Source: Streblospio benedicti
Lineage: Eukaryota; Annelida; Polychaeta; Spionida; Spionidae
Length of the DNA: 64,000 bases
NCBI GenBank assembly: GCA_019095985.1
Contig: CM032660.1
Span: 38,107,845-38,171,844 of the forward strand
Direction of reading: 5' to 3'
The stretch's first letter is position 1. Every line of letters starts with the position of its first letter. Below the pieces are notes generated by a model, which was not told the origin of the DNA, searched no databases, and was given only the letters and a program-made list of their open reading frames with translations. Of this stretch, positions 1-12,280 are shown piece after piece. The translations under genes and the position numbers were made by a program.

Positions 1-205
1 GCTGACAGAACTCAAAATTGTGGAAGGGATAAATATGATATGGATGGATATGGTATGATGTATTATTCTGAAAGCATATGGCAGGCACACTTGATCCAGT
101 GTAAGGCCATGTACATTGTACATTAAGACATCGAAAGATAAAATTCGCATTTATACAATTTTTTTTCACTTACTATTGAAAATATCTCATAGTACTAGTA
201 CTTAC

Positions 206-3200
206 TTTTTATATTTATGAGCAGCATTACGTCGAAAACGAACATGTGACATCTTTTCTGCGACGTAAGTAGGTGTCTCATTAGGAGATGTTGTGAAGAG
301 TCTGTTTTGCTAAGAATTAACAATACATATTTGAAAATGATGGACACTATGTTGTATAATTTTAGACTAGTTTATATGTCATTAAACCTGAATGTCTAAC
401 ATTCGTAAAGATATGATAATACGCATTTACCTCTTCTTGATTCATAAAACCGTCATGATCAACATATGAGAAAAGTCTTTTCGTAGGTCGCCCTGTCTCA
501 CTGAAAAAAAAGAGAGGATATTGTTAATACTTTGTTTTATATATTCTACAAATGAAAATGATTCATAGCAATGAGACAGGTAATTATTTCACTTTAGTAT
601 CATTGTGGTACTTAAAGTGAATAATTTCATACATTCAAAAACAAAATTTTACTCTGTGTGTATGAATGAGGACAATTTCATCATGTATCTTTTGTGGCTT
701 GTCTGGTGGCAATGTGTAACTATATCTCAAATAAGATTTTCAGAGACATTTGCTTGGAACCTGTCATATTTGCCTTTAGCAAGACTTTTCCTCTTCTCTC
801 AAGAGCTTCATCTGGCCCAATGAGATCTTCTCAGTTGGTCACATGACCGCCATGGTGGTGACTGCTACTCGTCACTGCTGTCACATGATCGCCACCACCA
901 AGGTGGTTATGTGACCAACTGAGAGAGTATCTCCTCATTAGGCCCTGATGAAGCCAATTGAGCTCTAATTGTTATTTCACACAGGCACATAGTAGTAATT
1001 CTGTAAAATGTCATTTTTTTATAATCATGACTTTGTGAAACGGGTGGGATTATGGCCTGATTTGAAGCTCTTGAAGTGATTTATATTTCAATAGTAGTAG
1101 CTCATTTTTTTAAATTTTTAAAGTGATTTCGAGCTAATTTAAATTTTTTAGTACTCAGATAAGAACATGAAAACAAATATTTCCATTGAAGTAATGTATT
1201 TCTGGACCAGTTCTGCCTGTATCATACATGTACCGGGTACATGTATAATATATATTGTTTACACATGAAGATTCCTATAAATGGGCCATGTTTCATGTGT
1301 GCTATGTTGTTAAGTAACTATGTAAATAATGAATATTATATAAAATTTTAGAAACTCACGCTATTAATGTTGTTTCTTCATGATATTTTCGTTCAAGGAC
1401 ATTGGAACAACTTTCCAATTTTGAATATGCTTCCATTTCTCTCTAAATTACAAAAAACAAAAATAAAATGTGGTCTAATAAAATACATGCCGAATAGTCA
1501 CACATAGTCAAATTATAATACATGTATAAGAATAGTGAGTTTACTACAGCACGACAATCAAATCAATCAAATCCTAAATTCATTTGGACAGGCATCAGGC
1601 CCTAATTATTACTTAATTTGAGGGTGTGGCCTGGCTGCCCAGTCTGTTTGTCAACTGTAACCTCCTGACTTATCAATCATGTGAATTTGATCCATACCCA
1701 GACGTCGTAGATCTTTCTGAATGACAGCATCCCTTGGAGACTCGTGGCTAACATAGACTACGCATGTCCAGGATGTCAGAGTGAAGCTTGTATAATTGAT
1801 CGTTACTAGGAATACTTTATGTATTCCTGTTGTTACCCAGGTAGATGTGGATAGGTCCAGCTTCTGCTATCTTGGAGATGGTTATGCTTAGGAGGAAGAT
1901 GCAAACTCGCCATCACCACCAGATGCAGTACTGCCTGGGAAAGGTTCAAGAAGCTGTTCCCTATTCTGACACCCAAACATGTATCATTAAAAACCCATGG
2001 GAGAATGTTCTCAGATGTTATGGACATGTGAAAAGATCTTCCTCTTGCATCAATTGTGTCATGGACATGGAGATCCCTAGTCCTCAGGTACAGGGCTGAT
2101 CGAAGAAGACTTGGTCAGAATGGGTGAAGTCAGACCTGAAGGACAGTAACCTTCTTAATACACACCCGCTAGATAGAGATAAGTGGAGAGCAGTAGCAGC
2201 AGTAGTAGTAACACTCTAATCTCCAACAGACTTCCGTCTGCTTTACTCCTCTCAAGAATCACACTCCTCTCAGGAATTCCTCCTGTGAACATTTCTTCTT
2301 TCCTTGTCATCCAACAAATTGCCAGTTCTACCTTATCCTCACCCCCACCTTCTCCTGCTCTTATATTCTCCTATACCATGTCTTCGCCCCACAAATTCCA
2401 TTCCGCAACCCCAACCACCATAGTTGTAGAAGTGTAGACTACTCATTGTGAGAAGAACTGAATATACACTAATGTTGATTGTTGTTCTGTTCAGTGTTCA
2501 CTGGGCATATAAATAACTAGGAAAATAAAGTAAAAGCTTACTTGGCAAAAAACCTTCTCTTGCCATTTAAAAGTGTATTCTTCACCATCTTTTTGTCCAC
2601 CAAAATTCTGTTCATGCATAGCATTTTGAATATTCCGTAATTCAACATTGTCGCCTTGCTGTTCTTCAATTTGAGCTTGAGGAACTATGCTAACTGAAGT
2701 AATCCTATTTAGCTTAACTCTGAAAATTAAAATAGATGAAAAAACATGATTAGAATATAGTAAACTTATAGACTACGAAAACTCATCAGTGTCCCAAGTA
2801 ATTTAATACTTGTTTAGTCATCCCTGACTGGTGTCTAATTGTGTAGATAGATTTTTAATAGTTTTTATATCAGTCATCCTCGCACAAGTTAAACAGCCTT
2901 GCATTTGTGTGGGCATGTGGCAATGCTTTCACCTCTCATGTGTGTGATCACGTGATGTGTATGACACAGCGGTTTCCTTGAGAATATTGAGAATTGACTG
3001 CAGAGGGAACTAGATTAAAAGTGCTCAGTGAGCTTAGTGTCGCTGGAACAATGCTGACTCATCATGGACAATGAAGATCTTTACTTTGCAATCAAAGTAT
3101 CAAAGTGACAAAATTGGACAGTACATGTACGTTGATGATCAGTAGGGATGTAAACATTGTAACAAGTTTGAATGTTTATTTTCAAGCATTAGAAACTCTG

Positions 3201-6200
3201 TTGCAGAAAATGTTGATAATGGCCCAAAAATTGCCCTGTGGAAAGAACACTTTCATTGCCAAAGTGCTGAAAATTGAATTACTTCCATGTTCCGTCATAC
3301 CACATTGTTGTGTAAAGTATAAAAAAAATCAGTTTATCGTCATAGGTAAACGCTCTAGTTTGTCCAGACACATAAATACATAGTCATGATACAAACGAAA
3401 CAAACGCAAGGCCTTCGCTTCAGCTGAAGCGACGCAACAAACAACTTGGGCCGTTGGGCCAGGGGTGGTTTAGCCTCTAATTCTTGGCTGAATTGACAAG
3501 TCTGTATACATTTTATAAGGAAGTGTTCATAGAGAACTGGGGGGTGGGGTGGCAGTGAAGGAACCATTTTTTTTTACTGAAGATGCAGCAGCCATAATTC
3601 TGATCCACATTTTTTAGACCATGCACATCTTTCTGACATATCATCTGACTATAATACGCATGTTAGAAAGACAGCGTCTGCATCTATTATTTTTTCTCTT
3701 GTAGCTACTTCTGTTGTTTGTCTTTATCAATGTTTGACTAGTAAAGGCAATACCTTGACCTCAGTTTGAATCAAACCTAATTCAACATGGAGCAAGATTT
3801 TACATACACAAAGACTGTAAACCATGCTAGTTCTAAAGCCCCGTCCACATCCCTACGACTAAACATGACAGTACACGACGCGATGTCCTGTTGAGCGAAA
3901 TCGGAGCGGTGTGGACGCTCCTACGACTACAATTCAATCAAAGTAAGCAGTCGCTATGACTGAGCATGTTCAGTTGTGATCGTAGGTCATCTATATAGTC
4001 GTGATTTGTTGCGTTGGTATGGACACCCCTATGAGGCGATGGACCTTCATAGCCTTGTTTACATCATGAAGTTGTATGTTAACATAACTCTCAACAAGTA
4101 TCACTAATTTTGTGCTAAATCCATTTAAACTTACAATAATTGTCTTAATATTTTCGGACATTTTCAATGTCCATTGTCTGAGACTTTTCTGTCACCAGGT
4201 GGCAGCACGTGACAGAAGTGGAAGTCAGTCAGTGTTTGTTGTTGGGGGGTGGTCGAGGGCGCGCGGGGTGGTTTGGGGCTGCCCTAGGTCTCAGAAGGTT
4301 GTCGTAGGCGTGAGATAACTGGTATGCTCCTTCATCTCTGTTCATGTTCTCTTCAGTCTTTCGGATTGTTATGGACTCTAGGATTTGTCTGTCCAGTAAG
4401 TTTGACTCCTTGCACACATCCAATCTGGTACATGGTTGAGGTTGTTCATGTGGTCAGTTATGGCTGATTGGTGAACTTCTGTGGTGCTGAGGCGAGTGGC
4501 TCTGGTGCGCACATTTTTATGGTCATGTGTCTCCACATTTCTTTGATGCTCCTTGAGCCGTGTGCCAAATTTCCTGCCTGATTCACCAATATATAAACTT
4601 GGACAGTTCTTACACCCAATACTGTATACACTCCCACATACTTCTTGTATGATTTTGTCCTTGGGATGAACTAAAATCTTGCGGAGAGTTTTATAAGGTT
4701 TGAAGGCTGAACAGATCTTGTGATCTTTTAAAACCTTAGCCATTCTTTCGGACAAGCCTTTAACGTAAGGGAGAACGACCATACCTCTGGCTCCCTTAGA
4801 GTCTTTTTCTGCTGCCTTCCAAGACTTCTTATTGTTGGTATCTTTCTTCTTTCTTTTCACTTCTTGAATTGCCCACTTAGGGTAATTGCAAGTAGTCAGT
4901 GCATCCACGATTGTGCGTTCTTCAGTCTCTTTATCTAACTCTTCTGTTACGACTGTGTCCATTCTGTCCAAAAGTATTCTCACTACTCCTAGCTTATGTA
5001 CAGTTGGATGGTGAGACTCAAAATTCAAATATTGATTTGTGTGTGTGCTTTTCCTGTACACCGTGGTTTTTAGAGAGCCATTGTCTTTAATTTCAATCAG
5101 GGTGTCAAGAAAAGGAATCTTGTTCTCTACTATAGTTTCATGAATAAACACTATGCTGTGAGTCGTATCTACTTGGTTGAGATGATCATTGAGACATTCC
5201 AATTCTGTCACATGCTGCCACCTGGTGACAGAAAAGTCTCAGACGATGGACATTGAAAATGTCCGAAAATATTAAGACAATTATTGTAAGTTTAAAAGCA
5301 CAAAATTAGTGATACTTGTTTATATAAAAAAGAAATCCAATGAATCTCTTTACAAATTAACGTAACTCTGTTTATCGACCAAATGCAGGTGCTCTAATCA
5401 ATAATATGAAACATTGGATATCCTCAAAATGCAATCTCTCATTAATGGCAGATATGAGACTTTCGTTGTAACTTGGAATTTAATATTGGATGACTTATTA
5501 ATTAACTATGCATCACCAGCCAGACCTCTTGTTCTTAGAAAAAAAAAAAAAATTTAACTCATAAACTACTAGACAAATTATTTGGGGATTGCCATCTAGG
5601 AGATCCATATGATTAGATTATGCTTAATTCTATATTATATATTAAATGTTGAATGTGTAATTGTGAATTAAAAATATTGAAAAAAAAAATGAAACACTGT
5701 ATCTATCGGTTAAGTTTACGAACGTTCGCCAGGATCAAGCCAGAGTTTCGACTATTCATCGTAGTGGTGTAGACAGGCCTTGTTGCAACCAGAAACTTTT
5801 ATAATTTTTCTATACAGCGCACAACAGCTGTCACTTCATAATTCGTCCCATGTACTAGTACATTTAGTCATAGCAGTGTAGACGGGGCTTCAGAGTTTAT
5901 AAAGACCCAGGACTTTTTTATGGCATGACTTTAACAGTGGGAAGAGGACCAGAAAAGTTTCAACTAGAGAACTTCACACAGGGCCCGTAGGTTATACCCA
6001 TTCTGTATGTTTAAAAAAAATATATATAGCATAGAAACAAGTACCAAATAAAATTACTACTTTGAACACAATAGTTTTCCTGGTGCCGAAGTGTATAAAG
6101 AAATTTTCTAGTAAGATCTAATGTAAATAAACATGTTCAAATCGCATATTATCACCACCTAAGCGATGTGTGTGAATCTGGATCTGGATCTGGCTAATAG

Positions 6201-7125
6201 TCGGCAGGGCCCCAGGTTGGGGCATCGCACCGACGGGGTTGTGCCCACTATGGAATACGTTATTTCATAAGAAAATGCACAACATATCATGTACTAAGAA
6301 AAAGTAATGTCAATGAATCATAAAAATAGTGGTTATGTTACAAAAATATAAGTAAGTAGCTTCATTTTGACACCTCAAACATTATTGTTGGCACATTAAT
6401 AGCTGTGCAGCCTGTGCTACGATGGTTTAAACAAAAAAAATATTCGGAATGGGTGTGAAATGCTCTATAACATTAATCGCTAAAACCGGCCATATACACA
6501 GTCCGTGAATTTTATGAACTTGTAGAAGTCACTAAATTTCACGTCATACGTAATTCACGGATTATGTACGTGTATGGAACAGTGCGATTGCTCTATATGT
6601 CCGGAGGGAGGACCAGAAAATTTATAACTATGTCAGCTGGGATTTAGGACGAGAAAAGTTTCAAACATAGAGTTTGGAAAATTACCGACACCCCCCCTCC
6701 AGTACTTTTTGAACACTCCCTAAAGAGGGTGAGAGGAGCCAAGCCTACATCGAGATATATGGTGTATATCGCCTGATACGGCTGGGGGGTCTAGTGCCTA
6801 GTAGCTCCAAACTTATCACGATCTATATATTTATGATATATAGCGCTGCTGTAAAAGGTATATATACAATGCTACAGTTTTTGTGGTTAATTAAGTGACT
6901 AGTAGTGGCCAGTAGTGGTGCTTTAGCAGGTGGCAACATGTTAATCATGGATGTTCACGTTAAATATGGACCATATTAGCATTAGATTTATGAACTTTTA
7001 CAATAATAAAATTTCAAAAGGTAATCGTCTCGTGTTTGTGGATATTACTTTATTTTCAGGTTCTTCAAAGGGTCTCTCGTTCGATAATATGCTGCGCCGA
7101 CGTCTGGTTCATATAAATCCGCCAT
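206..7125 (-). CDS. Unrecognised protein gene, 5' part (5 coding exons, continues left of window)
   Basis: Exons on the minus strand, in transcript order: 7125-7049, 2719-2542, 1442-1360, 500-431, 309-206. Each has AG/GT borders, good pyrimidine tracts upstream, and phases that fit exactly (77, 178, 83, 70 and 104 nt), giving 170 codons plus 2 nt without a stop. The start ATG at 7125 lies in a strong context (AAAATGGCG) and gives MADLYEPDVGAAYYRTRDPL at the N terminus. The protein is hydrophilic, rich in Glu, Gln, Lys and Arg, with no signal peptide or membrane segment; a helical or coiled-coil stretch (EMEAYSKLESCSNVLERKYH) is likely in the middle. A later piece reads LFSYVDHDGFMNQEE. I do not recognise the family. 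Intron 1 (4.3 kb) holds a Penelope-like element and a MITE-like element. Extra exons inside long introns cannot be excluded. Phase agreement over four junctions makes the gene itself quite sure. Confidence 0.8.
756..960. repeat. Foldback/MITE-like hairpin, copy 1 of a three-copy family
   Basis: The inner core is an inverted repeat: TCAGTTGGTCACAT at 831-844 pairs with ATGTGACCAACTGA at 909-922, and the pairing continues outwards (808-830 with about 923-954, CTTCATC...GATGAAG). The left end carries GGAACCTGTCAT (756-767), which is also the terminal sequence of the related element at 47697-48084. It lies in an intron of the minus-strand gene. Confidence 0.6.
1837..2215 (+). mobile_element. Degraded LINE 3' fragment (C-terminal end of reverse transcriptase ORF)
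   Basis: Conceptual reading in shifting frames gives pieces of the C-terminal tail typical of LINE ORF2 proteins: SSFCYLGD near 1856, then remnants matching a tail of the form YGHVKR ... GRxxxTWSExVKSDLK ... NTHPLDRDKWRxxV up to about 2200. The copy is broken by several frameshifts and stops and ends near an AGCAGTAGTAGTA stretch. It is truncated at its 5' end. Orientation is opposite to the host gene whose intron it occupies. Clade is uncertain. Confidence 0.6.
3836..5890. mobile_element. Terminal-inverted-repeat element interrupted by a Penelope-like element
   Basis: The left terminus 3836-3863 (AAGCCCCGTCCACAT...GACTAAA) and the right terminus 5863-5890 (TTTAGTCATAGCAG...ACGGGGCTT) are inverted copies, about 23 of 28 bases matching. 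No transposase reading frame is seen between them apart from the inserted Penelope-like fossil. I could not find a clear target-site duplication, so the superfamily is open. The likely reading is a non-autonomous DNA transposon of about 1 kb that was later hit by the retroelement. Confidence 0.55.
4091..5325 (-). mobile_element. Penelope-like element fossil with GIY-YIG endonuclease domain and inverted terminal arms
   Basis: A minus-strand reading frame (4378-5211) holds the C-terminal half of a Penelope-like protein: the post-palm part of the reverse transcriptase (IPFLDTLIEIKDNGSL, STHTNQYLNFESHHP), then a GIY-YIG endonuclease (VYSIGCKNCPSLYIGESGRK, with a conserved Arg and RLKEHQ), and the typical tail with NRDEGAYQLSHAYDNLL further left. 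The catalytic palm of the reverse transcriptase is absent, so the copy is 5'-truncated; it is broken as well. The coding part is flanked by long inverted arms (about 4091-4215 against 5205-5325, sharing CACCAGGTGGCAGC/GCTGCCACCTGGTG), which fits the inverted pseudo-LTR arrangement known for Penelope elements. Orientation is the same as the host gene. Confidence 0.8.
6490..6577. repeat. Short imperfect inverted repeat
   Basis: The 6490-6511 arm (CCATATACACAGTCCGTGAA...) pairs imperfectly with 6552-6577 (AATTCACGGATT...GTATGG). It could be a small MITE or a chance hairpin. It lies in intron 1 of the minus-strand gene. Confidence 0.4.
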
Positions 7126-8815
7126 TTTTGTTTACATGCAAGAAGTAAATCAACACATACCAAAATATAAATATAAAATAATATACATAAATTAGAAAAA
7201 AACAAAATCAATTTGCAGTAGGGATTTGAAATATCTAAAATACAGGGGTCTAGAAAATTTAATTCGTGTATTTTTATATTGCCTTCAAATATTGGCAGCC
7301 TTCATAATCGAAGTCCTGGGTTTCTACGATCAATAGATTAATGTTGATCTATAATGCAGAGCTCTATGATTAAGACTAAATGCAAAAAAATTGCTCCTGA
7401 AGCATAAGCGTCCTTGACTTTGTACTAAACAAAAATGTAGAAATTTGCGAATTATTATGGCATCTAGACCACCAAATGATAGGTAATTAAGCATGTGGGA
7501 CATTTGGAACCCGGTTATATGAAATGAGAACTATCATAGAATCAGCAGCATGTATAAACTTATAATTTGTTCAAACGAGTTGTCTTATTTTACTCTATGT
7601 AAGCCTCCCCTTTCAACTTCTCTAATTTCCTAAGTAGGCCAATAATGCATCAATCAACCTGGTCAAATGACACTTACCACTACTCTATTAATTAGTGGTG
7701 ACAGTACTCTTATATGCAGTTAACCACCATCAAACCATTCATCATGGTTAAGTAGTAACGCGATAGATCATCTAATATAAGCATATTGTTTACTAGTCTA
7801 GCTGATTACCCAGCGCTGCTCGGGTTGAAACAGATGAGATCCAGACCCGGGGATCCAGAACACATTAAATGCTCCCCCCCACAAGCCTTCCCTCTGTCCT
7901 CCATCCCTCACCAACTCCCATTAGTATACAGGTCTGGGACAGATCAAATACACCTCCATCACCTTCATCCCATTGTCATTTGAGACAGTCATATTGGCAA
8001 TGATTGATCCCTCTAATATCCTTCCTCCTGCTACTCTGGACTGCTACCCCTGGTAAATAAGTGGGGAACAGATTAAGTATTCCCCACCCCCCACCCCCCC
8101 TAACCTTCCTTCTGTCGTCGCCACTCCCCTCTTCTCTCCCATGAGACGTGCAATTTATATTTATTATGTTTGACATACACAAACGTTTAGTGTATTACGT
8201 ACGTTTAACAAACATGGCCCTGTAAGCTGGATGACAAACATTTCTAAAAAAATATATTTTCTTGTATTTTTATCATTAAAAATAATTTATTTGGTTTGAA
8301 ATTAATTAAAAATGACCAAGTTGTCCTGATTGTACATGCATAAATTGGAGAGTGTACGCCTTCTTGTTAAAAAGCCTTATTGGAACAAAAACATATCCCT
8401 TATCCATTTATATATACATAGATTTCAAAGGACTACAAGTGTGCTTTAATGAAGGCAGTAGATCACCAAACGCACACTTCAGCTCTACACACAATTCGGC
8501 TGTTATTTCAAATATTCTCAAGAAAACCCTTGCTTCCTTTTCGGTGACAACAGATGCACGTGTGGCACATTGACGCAAACAAGAAATCGTTTATGATTCT
8601 TTGATAATAGTATACAAAATGGTTCATCTGATTATGTTTGGTACAGGTCAGCTCATAATACGACATTGTATGTGTAAAAAACCAACAGTGAGGCTGAGCA
8701 TATGAGTTGGCCACATTCCAATGCATTTGTATGGGCATCAGCATGCAACCTTAACACCCGTCCACCCGTCTAGACGAGTGAATTTGGCAGCTGGACGGGT
8801 GCTGTGTCAGTATTT
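7126..8815. other. Intergenic stretch upstream of the minus-strand gene
   Basis: No credible exon seen. AT-rich DNA with two C-rich low-complexity patches (about 7867-7911 and 8079-8110). The promoter of the minus-strand gene should lie just right of 7125, but no TATA box or other clear element can be pointed to. Confidence 0.5.
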
Positions 8816-9293
8816 ATAATGGTCAAAAATCAATATTTTTTTTCAACGGACTGTTTAAGACCCTCTGAAGAGGAATCCACTGAAAGTATGAAAGGCAGAA
8901 ACAAACCATTCCGCGTTTAAACACTGTACCGTGGCTCAAAAAAATTCACCCATTTTTTTCGGTAGTGGCTGTAGGAGGACATAATGGTCAAACATCAATA
9001 TTAATTTGATTCCAACTGATTGTATAAGACCCTCTGAAGAGGAATCCATTAATAGTATGAACAGCAGACACCATTTCGCCTTTAACCACAGTGGCTCCAA
9101 AAAATTCACCTATTTTTAGTGGTGACTTTATGAGGACATAATTGTCAAAAATTAACATTCTTTCATTTCCACATGATTTTTTATGACCCTCTGAAGATAA
9201 ATCCATTGATAGTATGAAAGGCAGACACCAAATCGGCCTTTAATACAGTGGCTCCAAAAAAATTCACCTATTTTTCGGGAGTGGCTGTAAGAG
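8816..9293. repeat. Three tandem copies of a ~160-bp repeat
   Basis: Copies begin near 8816, 8981 and 9138. Each contains in order: ATAATGGTCA or a variant, an A/T-rich run, GACCCTCTGAAG, AATCCA, AGTATGAA, GGCAGA or GCAGACACC, GTGGCTC, and AAAAATTCACC. Copies 2 and 3 are closer to each other than to copy 1. No open reading frame runs through them. Confidence 0.85.
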
Positions 9294-9299
9294 TTTTAT

Positions 9300-11571
9300 T
9301 CATGTATTTGATTAAACAAAGTTACAACAGAAATTTCTCTTATTCTATTGCTGAATACAAATAGAGAATGACTTAATCATAAAAAAAAAAAAATTCTTTG
9401 GGCAAGTAACTTTTTCTTCGAGCAAGTGGTGTGACTTAGTTATGGTCGCACCCTGGGCATGTAGCACTGATTTCACCTCGCTGGTGTGTTGTCATGTAAC
9501 GTGTGACCCGGCGGTGTACTTGAGAATTACGGCAATTATGCCATGTGTTGACGTTAAAGTCTCAAAGACAAAATATTATTATTATTTGAACTGGGTGAAA
9601 GACTTGTATTCACAATGTCACATTTATGTTGTGGCTAGTTAATAGTGTGGTGAAAAAAAGAATGTTTAAAAAACATCTGAATTGTGTGTATAGCCGAATT
9701 GTGCGATAGGTGATCTATTGGTTTCCAATATCACTGTCATCAATGTGAATGCAGAAAGAATACTTGATACTCAATATTCTGATCATGTGGTTTAAGACAG
9801 TTCACATTGGTACATATAAATTGTATGTCATGTTGGTGTTGATTATAAATACATGTTATGTTGTGTCAAAATTTATATGATGTTTGATTGATAATTGTTT
9901 GTAAATACATGTCAGTCAGGAATTTTACATTCATTCACGGATTTCTGTTTGCGTCAAGCATACTAATGTGCTGACAGCAAGTTCATGGAGTAACATTTTC
10001 TATCATGACTAAAAAATGGTAATGAATATCAAAATAAAAATTATACGAATGAAACACTATTTTCTGCCACATCTACATTGTAATTTTTATTATTTTGATT
10101 GGTTTACACATACTGAACAATTACATGAAAAAGGGATTTTTTCACTTTCTGTGACAATTTAAATAAGCCGAAATTGGGGATTAGGTACTGTGATTAGAAC
10201 AGCAGTATTTTAATTTGCATACACATGGCAAGTCACTCAAATGATACACCAATGCGTGTGAAATCAAAAATATAAACAAACTTTGCTGTCCTTCAGCTGT
10301 ATTTTTGCATAGCAGATGTTGTTTGATATTCTATAAAAAATCTGATTCAATGCACTGTTAATGAGTAATGCAACCCTGTGGTGTATTTTTTTTATCACTG
10401 CCACAGTAGAAGAATTTGAATGTACATGATATTATAGGTTTTTCTTCATGTTATAAAAGAAAAATGGTAATATTTTCAAATCCTACATTGATTTGATGTT
10501 AAAAATGAGTTCAGATGTGTTTCTTTGATTCTTTGAATCTGAAAGTTGTATCTTGAAATAAAGTGTTTTTTGCGGGGATTTCTCGTATGGCAAGGATGCA
10601 TTTGAAGTTCTTATATTTAACTTCCTTCTTTCACACATTTTTAATTATATAAAGATAGCTTTGCATTTTTCTCATCTTTAAGGCAAATTTTGATGAAAGT
10701 TTGTAGATTTTCGTCTGGCATCCAAAACCTGCAGTTCAATTTCTTATAATATAATAAAATTTCTATTATAAAATGTTTTTTGAAATGTCCTGTTGACCAT
10801 GTGCACATCTGGGGGAAAAAAATGAGACTAAAGCATTGTGACTGGATAATGGAATAATACGAATAAGAATTATATACAGTTAAGAGGTTGCACTGTATAT
10901 TTAGAAGGCCAGAGTTTTCTAGGTATTAATACTTTCCTGCTATGGCGACTGTAGTAAAGATGATGTCCAGCTGAATGGCAGTAGTTTGATAGGTGTAATG
11001 TCACTTATTAGTTATACTTCACCGGACTTACCGGTACCATCGGCTGGGCTTTGGTTAGTCTGATGACATTAACAAAGATTGTTTGTGCTACTCATTGATG
11101 ATTTCCTAATTTCTTAGCAAATTTTTAAAAAATATTCAAGCTTTAACATCCAAACAATATACTTTTGTAAAAATATTTTTATTGATTCCAGACTATACTT
11201 TTATAAAAATATATACTATACTTTTGTAAAAAATATTTTTATTGATTCCAGCCTGTATGTTAGTTAGGTAATTATCTATAAGAAATCAGGATTATCAGAT
11301 GGCCTTGGTGGGTGCGATGAGAAATAGCATCTGTTAACACTCTAGCACATAACCGGAGAGTGTATTTTGCCCATTGTTTGGGGCCTACCTTTTTACCCAG
11401 AGTGTGCACGTGTCTGTTGACAGCAGGTCCTATCCTGTCATGTTTTATGGGGATCGTGGTCATCAGGGTCTGGTACCTGTTTATACAAAGCTTTTTTCAA
11501 CTACCTTTAACTTTGTGGTCTCATGATTCTCAGATTTGTTTGAATAATATACTCAGTAAGCATCAAACATG
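9300..11571. other. Intergenic stretch with old dispersed repeats
   Basis: No exon recognised. The part 9969-10290 shares blocks with NCoR intron DNA at 20508-20768 (ACAGCAAG/ATCATGGAGTAA, GGGGATTAGGT, ACAGTAATATTTTAATTTG-like, GTCACTCAA, CAAACTTTGCTGT), so both are copies of one repeat. A local duplication is present at 11161-11191 and 11220-11251 (both ending in ATTTTTATTGATTCCAG). Confidence 0.5.
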
Positions 11572-11572
11572 A

Positions 11573-11983
11573 ATGTTTTGTACAATAGCATTTGGTTCAA
11601 AACATTTTATTGTTTTTAATGACACAAAATGGATTTCCACACTTTTTTTAGTAAACTGTACAATAATCGACGGTGAAGAATATAATCTTTTTGATGACAT
11701 AACATTTTATCTAAAAGCAAATCATGTTCGGGTGACTAGTATGAAAAAGTTACCAATAACAATATACATGTATCCTAAAATAACCATTGATAATGAAAAC
11801 CCTGTAATCAAATATTTGCCAGTAACTACCATACACGAAGATGTTATTCCAACATTATTATCCATTCATAAACAATACTTTGATAAGTTTGCATGGAAAA
11901 AGTTGTATATTAGTAAAACAATGTTATCTGTCCTTCATAACCGTAACAAGTCATATCTTATGAACAGTTGTAAAATTATATAG
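11573..11983 (+). CDS. Unidentified 136-codon open reading frame
   Basis: An uninterrupted frame starting MFCTIAFGSKHFIVFND and ending NSCKII. The same frame is open for another 70 codons upstream, separated by a single stop directly before this ATG. The composition (charged and aromatic residues, DGEEYNLFDD, IHEDVIP) looks more protein-like than most chance frames in this AT-rich DNA. I recognise no domain. No neighbouring exon can be joined to it with confidence. It may be an orphan gene, part of a degraded mobile element, or chance. Confidence 0.25.
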   Translation: MFCTIAFGSKHFIVFNDTKWISTLFLVNCTIIDGEEYNLFDDITFYLKANHVRVTSMKKLPITIYMYPKITIDNENPVIKYLPVTTIHEDVIPTLLSIHKQYFDKFAWKKLYISKTMLSVLHNRNKSYLMNSCKII

Positions 11984-12280
11984 TTTCTGAAAATCTATTA
12001 CTGACTTGGAGCTCACATTTTAAAAGCAGATATTTGTATACTTCTGCAGTCTCCCACATACAATAAACTGCACAAAACACATGGACATATATTCTAAATA
12101 GTCAAATTCACTTCTGTTCAGATGTGTGGTAACCTGGTAACACACCAAAATTTGAAACAAGAAAATTTGGACCATTACAATTCAAATACAAATACCCGGT
12201 ACAAAAATGTAGATACATACCCTGGCAAGGTTTCACCTAAAATCCAGTGGCTGTTTGGATGGTTGTAAACTGTAATAAAT

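Noticed and set aside
431-500. EF-hand calcium site in the unrecognised minus-strand gene (YVDHDGFMNQEE)
   Set aside because: The ligand spacing of a canonical 12-residue EF loop is not met and no second hand is seen.
2183-2437. 84-codon Ser/Thr/Pro-rich frame
   Set aside because: It begins inside the LINE fragment, is low complexity, and has no splice partners.
4112-4318. Short plus-strand frame over the left arm of the Penelope-like element
   Set aside because: It overlaps the inverted arm and the antisense of the element's tail, with no independent support.
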